Shown here: one piece after another, positions 46,454 through 55,908 of the stretch
How the letters are laid out: the number at the start of each line of letters is the position of its first letter
How positions within the stretch are numbered: the stretch's first letter is position 1
Origin: Pseudonocardia halophobica
Lineage (GTDB): Bacteria; Actinomycetota; Actinomycetes; Mycobacteriales; Pseudonocardiaceae
Direction: 5' to 3'
Assembly: GCF_027922425.1 (NCBI RefSeq)
Contig: NZ_BSFQ01000001.1
Location: 186,001 to 250,000 of the forward strand
DNA length: 64,000 bases
Notes under the pieces: model-generated
Told to the model about the DNA's origin: nothing
Database searches by the model: none
What the model saw: the letters and a program-made list of their open reading frames with translations, nothing else
Program-made: the position numbers and the translations under genes

Positions 46454-47935
46454 GTGTCTTCCCCGCTCGTGATCTCCGGTACCGCCGTGGCCGCGGCACC
46501 GGATCGGCCGGACGCACTCCGGCGCGCCCAGGAGAATGCGCTCGTGGAGCTGCTCGACATCCCCGCCGTCGCCGACGAGCTCGGCGACCGCTTCCGTGCG
46601 GCCGGGCACACGCTCTACCTCGTCGGCGGCAGCGTCCGCGACGCCCTGCTCCGCCGCGGCGGCGCGGACCTGGACTTCACCACCGACGCCCGGCCCGAGC
46701 GCATCCTCGAGATCGTCGCCGGCTGGGCGGACGCGACCTGGGACACCGGCATCGAGTTCGGGACCGTCGGCGTGCGCCGCGGCGACGACACCCTCGAGAT
46801 CACGACCTTCCGGGCCGACGCCTACGACCGCGTCGGCCGCAAGCCGCTCGTCCGGTTCGGGGACTCGCTCGAGGGCGACCTGGTCCGCCGCGACTTCACC
46901 GTGAACGCGATGGCCGTCGAGGTGCACACCGCGCCCGGCGACCGCCGGTTCGTCGACCCCTACGGCGGCCTCGCCGCGCTGGCCGCCGGGGTCCTCGACA
47001 CCCCGGCCGCGCCACAGGAGTCCTTCGCCGACGACCCGCTGCGGATGCTGCGGGCCGCCCGGTTCGTCTCCCAGCTCGGGTTCACCCCGGCCGCGCGGGT
47101 CACCTCCGCGATGTCGGCGATGGCCGGCGAGCTCACCCGGATCACCAAGGAGCGGATCCAGGCCGAGTTCTCCAAGCTGCTGCTCGGCGCGCACCCGCGG
47201 CGCGGGATCGAGCTGCTGGTCGACACCGGGTTGGCCGAGTACGTGGTGCCCGAGGTGCCGGCGATGCGGCTCGCGATCGACGAGCACATGCAGCACAAGG
47301 ACGTCTACACGCACTCGCTCGTCGTCATGGAGCAGGCGATCGAGCGGGAGGAGAAGCCCGACCTGGTGCTGCGCCTCGCGGCCCTGCTGCACGACGTCGG
47401 CAAGCCGCCGACCCGGCGCAAGGAGCCGGACGGCCGGGTGAGCTTCCACCACCACGAGGTGGTCGGCGCGAAGATGGTCCGCAAGCGGCTCCGCGACCTG
47501 CGCTACCCGAAGCACGTGGTCGACGACGTCAGCCAGCTCGTCTACCTGCACCTGCGGTTCCACGGGTACGGCAAGGGCGAGTGGACGGACTCGGCCGTGC
47601 GCCGGTACGTCGCCGACGCCGGGCCGTTGCTCGACCGGCTGCACGCGCTCGTCCGCTCCGACTGCACCACCCGTAACCGGCGGCGGGCCGCGGCGCTGCA
47701 GCGCTCGTACGACTCGCTCGAGGACCGGATCGCCGAGCTGCGCAAGCAGGAGGAGCTCGACGCCATCCGGCCCGACCTCGACGGCAACGCGATCATGCAG
47801 ATCCTCGGCATCCCGCCGGGCCCGCAGGTCGGCAGGGCCTACAAGCACCTGCTCGCGCTGCGGATGGAGAACGGGCCGATGAGCGCGGAGCAGGCCGAGG
47901 CCGAGCTGCGCCGGTGGGCCGCCGAGAACCTCTGA
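46454..47935 (+). CDS. pcnA: CCA tRNA nucleotidyltransferase / poly(A) polymerase family
   Basis: A 493-aa protein. The nucleotidyltransferase motif is LVGGSVRDALL (56-66) with catalytic DLDF (72-75) and GTVGV. The neck and body region includes RRDFTVNAMAVEV and DDPLRMLRAARFVSQLGF. An HD domain is present (LLHDVGKPPTRRKEPDGRVS, FHHHEVVGAKM). It adds or repairs the tRNA CCA end, which is needed here because tRNA-Ile lacks an encoded CCA. The GTG at 46454 gives the standard length. It is divergent from the NUDIX gene. Confidence 0.93.
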   Translation: MSSPLVISGTAVAAAPDRPDALRRAQENALVELLDIPAVADELGDRFRAAGHTLYLVGGSVRDALLRRGGADLDFTTDARPERILEIVAGWADATWDTGIEFGTVGVRRGDDTLEITTFRADAYDRVGRKPLVRFGDSLEGDLVRRDFTVNAMAVEVHTAPGDRRFVDPYGGLAALAAGVLDTPAAPQESFADDPLRMLRAARFVSQLGFTPAARVTSAMSAMAGELTRITKERIQAEFSKLLLGAHPRRGIELLVDTGLAEYVVPEVPAMRLAIDEHMQHKDVYTHSLVVMEQAIEREEKPDLVLRLAALLHDVGKPPTRRKEPDGRVSFHHHEVVGAKMVRKRLRDLRYPKHVVDDVSQLVYLHLRFHGYGKGEWTDSAVRRYVADAGPLLDRLHALVRSDCTTRNRRRAAALQRSYDSLEDRIAELRKQEELDAIRPDLDGNAIMQILGIPPGPQVGRAYKHLLALRMENGPMSAEQAEAELRRWAAENL

Positions 47936-47951
47936 GGGATCGGCGCGGGCG

Positions 47952-49268
47952 TCAGGTGCGCCGGCGCAGCTGTGCCTCGTGCCCGGCGAGGCCCAGCAGG
48001 TAGACGACGGCGGCCGAGCCGAGCAGCCACGGGAAGTTCCCGTCGGGCGGGGCGAGGAGGGCCGCCGCGGCCACGGCCACGACGTAGCAGGTGTTGAACA
48101 GCGCGTCGTAGAGGGCGAAGACCCGGCCGCGGGCCTCGTCGGCCGTCTCCTGCTGGATGGCCGCGTCGGCGCACAGCTTCACCACCTGACCGGCGGTGCT
48201 GAGCACGAAGGCCGCGGCCAGCACCGTCGGGATCGTCGTGACGGCGGCGACCCCGACCTGCGCCAGCGCCGCGACGACGAGGCCCGTCCGGATCGTGGTC
48301 GCGCGGCCGAGGCGGTGGGTGAGCCACGGCGTGAGCAGCGCCGCCACACCGACGCCGGCGCCGGCGGCCATCACGACCTGCCCGACCCCCGCCAGCCCGG
48401 CCCGCCAGACACCGGCGTCGTGGAACGCGTAGCGGAAGAGCAGCAGCGACAGCAGCGTGCTCATGCCGAAGGCCAGCCGGTGCGCGCCGACGGCGCAGAA
48501 CGCGGCACTGGCCGTGGGGACCCGCACCACCGCGCGGGCGCCGTCCAGCCACCCGCGCGCGACGGCGGCGATCCGGCTGCGCGCCTCGGTCCCGTCCGGC
48601 CCGAGCACGCCCCGGGCGAACCCGGCCGCCGCGAGGGCCGCGAGGAGCGAGCCGACGATCGCGAACGCCGTGGTCACCCCGGAGCCGGCATCGCCCGCCC
48701 CGACCAGCTCCCGGACGCCGATCGCCATGGCCCCGCCCAGCGCGGCCGAGGCGGCCCCGGCGGTCGACGCCACGACGTTGGCCTCGACGAGGTTGCGCGG
48801 CTCGACGACGTGCGGCAGCGCCGCGGACAGCCCCGCCCCCACGAACCGGCTCACCCCGACGACGGCGAGCGCGCCGAGGTAGAGCGGCGCGCCCGCCACC
48901 CCGGTCCCGACCGCCACGGCGACGATCGCGATCAGCACCCCGCGCAGCAGGTTCGCCAGGAGCAGCACCCGGCGGCGGTCCCAGCGGTCGAGCAGCGCGC
49001 CGGCGAAGGGCCCGATGAACGAGTACGGCAGCAACATCACCGCGAGCCCGGCCGCCACCGCGAGCGGATCGGCCTGGCGCTCCGGGTTGAACAGCACCGC
49101 GCCGCCCAGCGCGGCCTGGAAGAACCCGTCCCCCCACTGGGCCGGAACCCGCGACAGCAGCAGCCTGCGGAAACCGCGGCCCCGCATCAGTGCGCGGACG
49201 CCCACCTTCACGGCGGCCGCGTTCCCCGCCGCCGGCGTCAGGGGCGGAGCGGGGTTTGGGACGGACAC
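47952..49268 (-). CDS. MFS transporter
   Basis: A 438-aa protein with about 12 hydrophobic helices. The loop 2-3 motif is LDRWDRRRVLLLANLLRGVL. A central loop follows (GPDGTEARSRIAAVARGWLD), then a second helical half. It is similar to the actinobacterial export-type MFS found beside algH (Rv0037c-like). The substrate is unknown. It is convergent with pcnA and divergent from algH. The GTG at 49268 has no clear ribosome-binding site, so leaderless initiation is possible. Confidence 0.85.
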   Translation of the reverse strand: MSVPNPAPPLTPAAGNAAAVKVGVRALMRGRGFRRLLLSRVPAQWGDGFFQAALGGAVLFNPERQADPLAVAAGLAVMLLPYSFIGPFAGALLDRWDRRRVLLLANLLRGVLIAIVAVAVGTGVAGAPLYLGALAVVGVSRFVGAGLSAALPHVVEPRNLVEANVVASTAGAASAALGGAMAIGVRELVGAGDAGSGVTTAFAIVGSLLAALAAAGFARGVLGPDGTEARSRIAAVARGWLDGARAVVRVPTASAAFCAVGAHRLAFGMSTLLSLLLFRYAFHDAGVWRAGLAGVGQVVMAAGAGVGVAALLTPWLTHRLGRATTIRTGLVVAALAQVGVAAVTTIPTVLAAAFVLSTAGQVVKLCADAAIQQETADEARGRVFALYDALFNTCYVVAVAAAALLAPPDGNFPWLLGSAAVVYLLGLAGHEAQLRRRT

Positions 49269-49311
49269 GGGTGGAGCGTACGTCCCGGGGCGGGGGTGCG
49301 AATATGGGTGA

Positions 49312-49905
49312 GTGAGGGACGACCGCCCCGGCAGGCAGGCCACCGCTCCGGTCGGACCGGGCACCCTTCTGGTGGCCGCACCCAACCTCACCGATCCCAA
49401 CTTCTCCCGCACCGTCGTCTACCTCGTCGAGCACCGGGAGCACGGCAGCCTCGGCGTGGTGCTCAACCGGCCGTCCGAGGCCTCGGTGCGGGACGTCCTC
49501 CCCCGCTGGGCGGCGCTGGCCTCCGGTCCCGGCACCGTCTTCGTCGGCGGGCCGGTCGACGGCACCACCGCGCTCTGTCTGGCCAGCCTGCGGCCGGGCC
49601 ATCGGCCCGACGGGGTCGAGGGCGTCGTCGGGGTGAACGGGCCGGTCGTGCTCGTTGACCTGGACAGCGAGCCGGCGGCCGTCGCCTCGCAGGTCCGGGG
49701 GCTGCGGGTGTTCGCCGGGTACTCGGGCTGGGACTCCGGACAGCTCGCCGGGGAGATCGCGCGCGGGGACTGGTTCGTGGTCCCGGGCCTGCCCGACGAC
49801 GTCACCACCGACCGGCACGCCGACCTCTGGGGCCGGGTGCTGCGCCGCCAGGGCGCGCCACTGGCCCTGCTCTCCACCTTCCCCGTGGAGATCGGGCTGA
49901 ACTGA
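49312..49905 (+). CDS. YqgE/AlgH family protein (UPF0301)
   Basis: A 197-aa protein: GTLLVAAPNLTDPNFSRTVV, HGSLGVVLNRPSE, FVGGPVDGTTALCL, FAGYSGWDSGQLAGEIARGD. These cover the whole UPF0301 domain. AlgH affects alginate regulation in Pseudomonas; elsewhere the function is unknown. The GTG start lies 43 bp from the divergent MFS start. Confidence 0.92.
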   Translation: MRDDRPGRQATAPVGPGTLLVAAPNLTDPNFSRTVVYLVEHREHGSLGVVLNRPSEASVRDVLPRWAALASGPGTVFVGGPVDGTTALCLASLRPGHRPDGVEGVVGVNGPVVLVDLDSEPAAVASQVRGLRVFAGYSGWDSGQLAGEIARGDWFVVPGLPDDVTTDRHADLWGRVLRRQGAPLALLSTFPVEIGLN

Positions 49906-49959
49906 CGCCGCGCGGTCGACCCCGGTCGGTCCGTCCGCCGGCTTCGATCGGCCTGTGGC

Positions 49960-50095
49960 TCCGGGGCGGCCCGTCGGCCGGTCGGCTGGTTGATCTCGGT
50001 CGGCTGGTTGATCTCGATGGGCTCGTCGGGCTTCGGTCGGCCGTTGGTCTCGGTGGGCCCGTCGGTTCCGGTCGGCCCTGCTCGGCAACGCGTTC
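49960..50095. repeat. imperfect GTCGG-rich tandem repeats
   Basis: Two adjacent 17-bp copies of GTCGGCTGGTTGATCTC occur at about 49981-50015, followed by diverged units built on GG-C/T-CGGTCGGCC-type words to about 50095. There are no ribosome-binding sites; the stretch lies between algH and the lipoprotein gene. Confidence 0.5.
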
Positions 50096-50167
50096 GTGAC
50101 CTGCGGGACCTTCCGCCGGTGCGGCCGTGCGGGGACCCTGGAGGCCCGCACGGACCGAGGAGGCCGG

Positions 50168-50506
50168 ATGTCCGCCCGTCGTGCCCCGTCCCGCGCCGGC
50201 CTCGCCGTGGTCGCGGCCCTCGCGCCGCTGCTGGCCGCCTGCTCGGTCCTGGTGACGGGCACCCCGACGGCCGCCCCGCCCCGCACCCTCGACGGGGCGC
50301 AGGTCGAACGGGACGTGCGCGCGGTGCTGGCCGCGGATCCGTCGACCGCGGCGCTGGCCACGGCCCCGGTGCTGTGTCCGCAGCAGGTCGTCGTGTACCC
50401 GCAGCTCGTGCTGTTCTGCCAGGCCCACCTGGGCAACGTCATCCGCTCGATCCCGGTGACGGTCCTCGACCGGGAGGGGAACTACCAGGTCGGCAGGCCG
50501 TTCTGA
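50168..50506 (+). CDS. lipoprotein with DUF4333-like domain
   Basis: A 112-aa secreted lipoprotein. The signal peptide ends in the lipobox LLAAC, with lipidated Cys25. The mature part (VLCPQQVVVYPQLVLFCQAH, IPVTVLDREGNYQVGRPF) fits the DUF4333 pattern of paired Cys and a final 'Y-x-V' strand. The function is unknown. The ATG has GAGGAGG just upstream, supporting a real gene. It stands alone between algH and the repeat-rich region. Confidence 0.75.
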   Translation: MSARRAPSRAGLAVVAALAPLLAACSVLVTGTPTAAPPRTLDGAQVERDVRAVLAADPSTAALATAPVLCPQQVVVYPQLVLFCQAHLGNVIRSIPVTVLDREGNYQVGRPF

Positions 50507-50521
50507 CGTCCGTATGTAATT

Positions 50522-50546
50522 AGACGTACGTCTGAGACGAACGTCT
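50522..50546. promoter_or_regulatory. two tandem 12-bp near-palindromes (operator-like)
   Basis: AGACGTACGTCT at 50522-50533 is a perfect palindrome. AGACGAACGTCT at 50535-50546 repeats it with one change, at 13-bp centre-to-centre spacing. The flanks are AT-rich for this genome (TGTAATT). It looks like a paired operator of the TetR kind, but no regulator or divergent gene is adjacent. Confidence 0.4.
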
Positions 50547-51005
50547 AGAAGCCCGCGAGTCGGGAGATCCGGCACCGCGAGTCGGGAGTTCTGGGCCCCG
50601 AGTCGGTTGCCGTGGCACAGCGAGTCGGGAGTCCGGCCCGTGCCGCTCCGCGCTTCGCGAGCACCTTCACGCCCGCCCTGGCCCCACGACACAACCGATC
50701 ACCCCGTCCCACGCCCCGTCGACGACCTGCGGGACGTCACTTCGGGTGTGCCGGCTCGGTGCGAGTCGGCCACTGTCGACCCAGAGGCGGCCGCTGTCGG
50801 CCTCCGCCCGCGGGACCGTTCGACAGGGCGGCCGTCCGTCCCACTCCCCGTCGACGGCCCGCGCGACGCCGCTCCGGGTGTGCGAGCGTGCGAGGCGCAG
50901 CGGGAGCCCGCCGGACACCAGGGCAGCCCCGGACCCTTCCGCGCGCACATCCAGAACCGCGCGCCACACCCGTCGACCGGACGCGTCGAAACCGCGAGGA
51001 AGAGG
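50547..51005. other. gene-free, repeat-rich stretch
   Basis: GCGAGTCGGGAG recurs at about 50555, 50578 and 50620, with a variant at 50600. Two ~55-bp imperfect copies centred at about 50710 and 50840 share CCCGTCGACG and GACG-C-CGGGTGTG words. No frame has a ribosome-binding site and a recognisable product. Confidence 0.45.
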
Positions 51006-51449
51006 TCAGCGCAGGGCGGTGCGGCAGCCCGCGACCAGATCACAACCCGCGCAGGAGCCCGTGCAGCCGTTGTCCGCCTCGGCCTCGGCGGCCCGGGTGG
51101 CGGTCTCGATCCGGCCGGCCCGGTCGCCGAGCGCCCCGCCGATCCCGGCGAGCACGAGCGCGCCGACGGCGCCGATCGCCGTGACGATCCAGCCGAGCGC
51201 GGCGGGCGGGGCGGCCAGCAACACGATCCCGGCGAACAGGCAGACCGCCCCGGCGGCGGCGAGCGGCGGGGCCGCCACGCGGTTCGCCGAGACCCAGGCG
51301 GGCGCGGACTCGAGGGTGGCGGCGGTGCGGACCCCGGCCCAACGGTTGCGCGGCAGCTTCGACCGCGCCCCCAGCACGGCGACCGTGACCAGCGCGACGC
51401 CGGCCAGGACGAAGAGCACACCGAGGACGAGGCGCAGGGTCGCGGGCAC
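51006..51449 (-). CDS. SdpI-family membrane protein with Cys-rich tail
   Basis: A 147-aa protein with about three transmembrane helices. The SdpI-family motif KLPRNRWAGVRTAATLESAP, then AWVSANRVAAP, follows the first helix. The C-terminus ends CTGSCAGCDLVAGC, four closely spaced cysteines that could bind a metal or Fe-S cluster and are not part of the usual SdpI domain. The location upstream of leuS on the opposite strand matches mycobacterial Rv0039c. The function is unknown. Confidence 0.78.
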   Translation of the reverse strand: MPATLRLVLGVLFVLAGVALVTVAVLGARSKLPRNRWAGVRTAATLESAPAWVSANRVAAPPLAAAGAVCLFAGIVLLAAPPAALGWIVTAIGAVGALVLAGIGGALGDRAGRIETATRAAEAEADNGCTGSCAGCDLVAGCRTALR

Positions 51450-51726
51450 GTCACCAGGGTAGATCGGGCCTCCCCGCGTGCCGCGCGGCCCCGTCCCCGC
51501 GCAACCCCGTCGAAGCCCGTCGGCCAGCGGCGTTACCCTGGGTATCGCGTTCCACGGCCCGCCGGAAGCCCGGCCTCACCCGGCGCCGCGCCGAGCCGCA
51601 CGCCGAACCGACCACCCGGGCCGACCGGGGCGGGCGCGCTCCGGCCGCGCGGCTCCCGGCGACCGCACCAGCAGGCCGACCGGCGAACCGTCGCGGGACG
51701 GTTCATCCTCGAGGTAGAGCGGGATC

Positions 51727-54573
51727 ATGAGCACGGAGAGCACCACCATCGCGCCCGGAGACGCTCCCGCGTCCCCGCCCCACCGCTACGACGCGCGCCT
51801 GGCCGGCGAGATCGAGCGCCGCTGGCAGGACCGGTGGGAGGCCGAGGGCACGTTCCACGCGCCGAACCCGGGCGAGCCGGGCTCGGAGAAGCCCAAGGCG
51901 TACGTGATGGACATGTTCCCGTACCCGTCGGGCGCGGGGCTGCACGTCGGGCACCCGCTCGGCTTCATCGGGACGGACGTGCTGGGCCGCTACCTGCGGA
52001 TGACCGGGCACAACGTGCTGCACCCGATGGGTTTCGACGCGTTCGGCCTGCCCGCCGAGCAGTACGCCGTGCAGACCGGCACGCACCCCCGCACGACCAC
52101 CGAGGCCAACATCGCCCGGTACAAGCAGCAGCTGCGGCAGCTGGGCCTGGCCCACGACCCGCGCCGGTCGATCGCGACCACGGACGTCACGTACTACCGC
52201 TGGACCCAGTGGATCTTCCTGCAGATCGTCGAGTCCTGGTACGACACCGAGGCCGACCGCGCCCGCCCGATCGCCGAGCTGAAGGCCGAGTTCGGGTCCG
52301 GTGCCCGGCCCACCCCGGACGGGCGCCCGTACGAGGACCTCACCGAGGCCGAGCGCCGCGCGCTGATCGACTCCTACCGCCTCGCCTACATCTCCGAGGC
52401 GCCGGTGAACTGGTGCCCCGGCCTGGGCACCGTGCTGGCCAACGAGGAGGTCACGGCCGACGGCCGCTCCGAGCGCGGCAACTACCCCGTCTTCCGCCGC
52501 AACCTCAAGCAGTGGATGATGCGGATCACCGCGTACGCGGACCGGCTGGCCGCGGACCTGGACCGCGTCGACTGGCCCGAGTCGGTCAAGGCGATGCAGC
52601 GGAACTGGATCGGCCGCTCCGAGGGCGCCCGGGTCCGCTTCCCCGCCCCCGCCGGCGAGATCGAGGTCTTCACCACCCGCCCGGACACGCTGTTCGGCGC
52701 CACCTACATGGTCCTGGCCCCGGAGCACCCGCTGGTCGACCGGTTGACCCCGGCCGCGTGGCCGTCGGGCACGGACGTGCGCTGGACCGGCGGCGCCGGG
52801 ACGCCCGCGGAGGCCGTCGCGGAGTACCGCGCCGTGGCCGCGCGGAAGTCCGAGCTGGACCGGCAGGAGAACAAGGAGAAGACCGGCGTCTTCACCGGCG
52901 CCTTCGCCGTCAACCCCGTGAACGGCGAGGAGATCCCGGTCTTCGTCGCCGACTACGTGCTGATGGGCTACGGCACCGGCGCGATCATGGCCGTCCCGGC
53001 CCAGGACCAGCGCGACTGGGACTTCGCCACGGCGTTCGGCCTGCCGATCGTGCGCACCGTCGACCCGGGTGAGGGCTGGCAGGGCGAGGCCTTCACCGGT
53101 GAGGGCGCGGCGATCAACTCGGCCAACGCGGAGATCAGCCTGAACGGGCTGGGCGTCACCGAGGCCAAGCGCGTGATCATCGACTGGCTGGCGGCCAAGG
53201 GGTTCGGAGAGGGCGTCGTCCAGTACAAGCTGCGGGACTGGCTGTTCTCCCGGCAGCGGTACTGGGGCGAACCCTTCCCGATCGTGTGGGACGAGCACGG
53301 CCCCGTCGGGCTGCCGGAGGACCAGCTGCCGGTCGTCCTGCCCGACGTCGACGACTACTCCCCCAAGACCTACGACCCGGACGACGCGGACACCGAGCCG
53401 GAGCCGCCGCTGTCGCGGGCCGACGAGTGGGTGAACGTCGAGCTGGACCTGGGCGACGGGCCGCGGAAGTACCGCCGCGAGACCAACACGATGCCGCAGT
53501 GGGCCGGCTCCTGCTGGTACTACCTGCGCTACCTGGACCCGGAGAACTCCGAGCGCTTCACCGGCGTCGAGGCCGAGAAGTACTGGATCGGCAAGGAGCC
53601 GGAGATCTCACCGGTCGACCCGGGTGGCGTCGACCTGTACGTCGGCGGCGTCGAGCACGCGGTGCTGCACCTGCTGTACTCGCGCTTCTGGCACAAGGTG
53701 CTGTTCGACCTGGGGTACGTGTCCAGCGAGGAGCCCTTCCGGAAGCTGTTCAACCAGGGCTACATCCAGGCCTACGCCTACACCGACTCGCGCGGGCTGT
53801 ACGTGCCGGCCGAGGAGGTGGTCGAGGACGACAACGGCCGTTTCACGTGGAACGGCCAGCCCGTGAACCGTGAGTACGGGAAGATGGGCAAGTCCCTGAA
53901 GAACGTCGTCACGCCGGACGAGATGTGCGACCGGTACGGCGCGGACACCTTCCGGTTGTACGAGATGTACACCGGCCCGATGGAGGCCTCGCGGCCCTGG
54001 TCCACCCGGGACGTCGTCGGGCCGCAGCGGTTCCTGCAGCGGGTCTGGCGCAACCTGGTCGACGAGAACACCGGCGAGTCGCGGGTCGCGGACGTCGAGC
54101 CGGACACCGACACCCTGCGTGCGCTGCACAAGGCGATCGCGGGTGTGCGCGAGGACTACCCGGCGCTGCACTACAACACCGCCGCGGCGAAGCTCATCGA
54201 GCTGAACAACCACCTGACCAAGGCGTACCCGGGCGGTGCGCCGCGGTCGGTGGCGGAGCAGCTGGTCCTGATGCTGGCGCCGCTGGCCCCGCACATCAGC
54301 GAGGAGCTGTGGAGCCGGCTGGGCCACGGGTCCACGCTGGCCTACGAGACCTTCCCGGCGGCCGACGAGCGGTACCTGGTGCAGGACACGGTCGAGTACC
54401 CGATCCAGGTCAACGGCAAGGTGCGCTCGCGGGTCACCGTCCCGGCCGACGCCGACGGCGCAGCCGTGCAGGCCGCCGCGCTGGCCGACGAGAAGATCGT
54501 CGCCGCGCTGGACGGGGCCGAGCCGCGGAAGGTGATCGTGGTTCCCGGCCGCCTGGTGAACGTCGTCCGCTGA
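51727..54573 (+). CDS. leuS: leucyl-tRNA synthetase
   Basis: A 948-aa class I synthetase. The HIGH motif appears as HVGH (73-76), the CP1 editing domain lies in the middle third, and the KMSKS motif appears as KMGKS (719-723), the actinobacterial variant. An insertion with an extended [19 protein letters not shown] linker precedes the zinc or leucine-specific region. It charges tRNA-Leu and edits mischarged products. The ATG follows GAGCGGG. The sequence carries an internal parS-like site at 53839. Confidence 0.97.
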   Translation: MSTESTTIAPGDAPASPPHRYDARLAGEIERRWQDRWEAEGTFHAPNPGEPGSEKPKAYVMDMFPYPSGAGLHVGHPLGFIGTDVLGRYLRMTGHNVLHPMGFDAFGLPAEQYAVQTGTHPRTTTEANIARYKQQLRQLGLAHDPRRSIATTDVTYYRWTQWIFLQIVESWYDTEADRARPIAELKAEFGSGARPTPDGRPYEDLTEAERRALIDSYRLAYISEAPVNWCPGLGTVLANEEVTADGRSERGNYPVFRRNLKQWMMRITAYADRLAADLDRVDWPESVKAMQRNWIGRSEGARVRFPAPAGEIEVFTTRPDTLFGATYMVLAPEHPLVDRLTPAAWPSGTDVRWTGGAGTPAEAVAEYRAVAARKSELDRQENKEKTGVFTGAFAVNPVNGEEIPVFVADYVLMGYGTGAIMAVPAQDQRDWDFATAFGLPIVRTVDPGEGWQGEAFTGEGAAINSANAEISLNGLGVTEAKRVIIDWLAAKGFGEGVVQYKLRDWLFSRQRYWGEPFPIVWDEHGPVGLPEDQLPVVLPDVDDYSPKTYDPDDADTEPEPPLSRADEWVNVELDLGDGPRKYRRETNTMPQWAGSCWYYLRYLDPENSERFTGVEAEKYWIGKEPEISPVDPGGVDLYVGGVEHAVLHLLYSRFWHKVLFDLGYVSSEEPFRKLFNQGYIQAYAYTDSRGLYVPAEEVVEDDNGRFTWNGQPVNREYGKMGKSLKNVVTPDEMCDRYGADTFRLYEMYTGPMEASRPWSTRDVVGPQRFLQRVWRNLVDENTGESRVADVEPDTDTLRALHKAIAGVREDYPALHYNTAAAKLIELNNHLTKAYPGGAPRSVAEQLVLMLAPLAPHISEELWSRLGHGSTLAYETFPAADERYLVQDTVEYPIQVNGKVRSRVTVPADADGAAVQAAALADEKIVAALDGAEPRKVIVVPGRLVNVVR
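53839..53854. promoter_or_regulatory. parS-like site 6, inside leuS
   Basis: CGTTTCACGTGGAACG matches the parS consensus at 14 of 16 positions, with an intact CACGTG core and arms. It lies about 20 kb from parB and encodes leuS residues, so it must satisfy both constraints. parS sites within 50-100 kb of oriC are usual in actinobacteria. Confidence 0.7.
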
Positions 54574-54580
54574 CGGCGCG

Positions 54581-55054
54581 TCAGCCCGTCTCCGACGCCC
54601 GGCGCCGCTTGAGCGGCCGCACCGCCCGCCGCGTCGCCCCGGTCCGGGGCGGCGCACTGCGGGCCGGGTCGTCGAGCCACTCGTCGACCTCCTTGACGAC
54701 GAGGCCGGCGTCGGCCAGCGCGGCCCGCGCCTCCTCGACCGGCACGGCCGCCCAGGAACGCTCGGCGAGCGCGGCGCGGTTGAGCAGCGAGCGGAGCTTC
54801 CGCCCGGTGACCGGGTCCATCGCGCGCTCGCGGACCACCCGGCGGACGTAGGCCGAGACGACGTCGGACGGCTGGTCGCGGGTCTCGTCGAGGGCCGCCA
54901 GCGCCACCTGGGCGGACTCGAGCGCGGCGCGGGCGGCGGCGACGACCGCCTGGCCGGCGAAGCCGTTCCCGGCGAGGAGCTCGGCGGCCGCCAGCTCCCG
55001 GCGCGCCCGGGCCATGCCCGGCCGCGGGCCGGGCGAGGGTTCCACCGCGTTCAC
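54581..55054 (-). CDS. HEPN-like helical protein coupled to a nucleotidyltransferase
   Basis: A 157-aa all-helical protein (LAAAELLAGNGFAGQAVVAA, ARAALESAQVALAALDETRD, VVSAYVRRVVRERAMDP). The helix spacing suggests a HEPN domain, but the canonical R-x4-6-H ribonuclease motif is not visible, so it is probably not an active HEPN nuclease of the HepT type. The C-terminus is basic (RRAVRPLKRRR). The GTG start overlaps the stop of the UPF0158-nucleotidyltransferase gene by 4 bases. It is convergent with leuS. Confidence 0.55.
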   Translation of the reverse strand: MNAVEPSPGPRPGMARARRELAAAELLAGNGFAGQAVVAAARAALESAQVALAALDETRDQPSDVVSAYVRRVVRERAMDPVTGRKLRSLLNRAALAERSWAAVPVEEARAALADAGLVVKEVDEWLDDPARSAPPRTGATRRAVRPLKRRRASETG

Positions 55055-55827
55055 CGCAGCCGCACCGCCTCGGCGCGGGCGCGGACCAGCCACGGCTCCT
55101 CGGGACGCGACAGCTGGGCCTGGGTCACGGGATAGGCGCACACGGTGATCCCGGAGCGCTCGGTGTGCCGCCACAGCACGGACTCGACGGCGCGCAGCTC
55201 GCCCCACGGCGACTCCAGGTCGTCGAGCACCAGGAGCAGGTCCAGCTCGGACTCGACCGACCCCTCGCCGCTGGCCCACGGCCCCACCAGCAGGACCTGG
55301 TGCAGACGGTCGCCGTAGTGCGTCGCGAGCTCCGCGGCGACGGCGGCGGGCAGGTCCTCGTTCTCCGGGGCCGGGTCGGGGTAGCCGGCCGCCGCCTGCT
55401 CGGCGGCCTCCGGGTCGACGAGCCCGGCGTCGGCGAGCCAGTCCAGCGCGCGGCGGCGGGCCCGGGCGTCGCGGAACCGGAACCACTGGTCCCGCACCTC
55501 GGGGAACTCGAAGAGGGTGTTCTTGAAGCGGCGGAAGGCACCGCGGCCGTTGAGCGCGCGGTCGAGGAGCTCGGCCGCCCGCCGGTGCTGGACGCCGGCG
55601 GTGAAGTCCGCCATGTCCTGGTAGCCCTCGCGGGAGCCGGTCTGCTCGATCGCGACCCAGCCCTGCTCCTGGAGCTCCTCCGAGTCGTCGGGCTCGCCGG
55701 AGTAGATCTCGGGCACCGTCGAGACGATCCGGCCCGTGCGCGGGTCGATCCACCACTGCACCTCGGGGGTGCGGTCGTCGAGGGCGTCCGCCAGCTCGCC
55801 GAGATCGACCTGCGCCGGATCGAGCAT
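55051..55827 (-). CDS. UPF0158 domain fused to nucleotidyltransferase domain
   Basis: A 258-aa protein. Residues about 5-140 match UPF0158 (RTPEVQWWIDPRTGRIV, GWVAIEQTGSREGYQDMADF, RFKNTLFEFPEVRDQWFRFR). Residues about 158-255 are a MNT-type nucleotidyltransferase with LLVGPWASGEGSVESELDLL, in which the usual first catalytic Asp of the D-x-D pair is Glu (SELDL). The coupled downstream gene looks HEPN-like, the arrangement of MntA-HepT toxin-antitoxin modules. The altered motif could mean inactivity. The ATG at 55827 has AGGG 8 bp upstream. Confidence 0.7.
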   Translation of the reverse strand: MLDPAQVDLGELADALDDRTPEVQWWIDPRTGRIVSTVPEIYSGEPDDSEELQEQGWVAIEQTGSREGYQDMADFTAGVQHRRAAELLDRALNGRGAFRRFKNTLFEFPEVRDQWFRFRDARARRRALDWLADAGLVDPEAAEQAAAGYPDPAPENEDLPAAVAAELATHYGDRLHQVLLVGPWASGEGSVESELDLLLVLDDLESPWGELRAVESVLWRHTERSGITVCAYPVTQAQLSRPEEPWLVRARAEAVRLR

Positions 55828-55908
55828 GGCTCGCACCCTACCCAGGCACGGGCCGCGCGAACCCGTCGTCGCCCGGCCGGATCAACGCGCCGGATCGGAG
55901 GGACCCGG

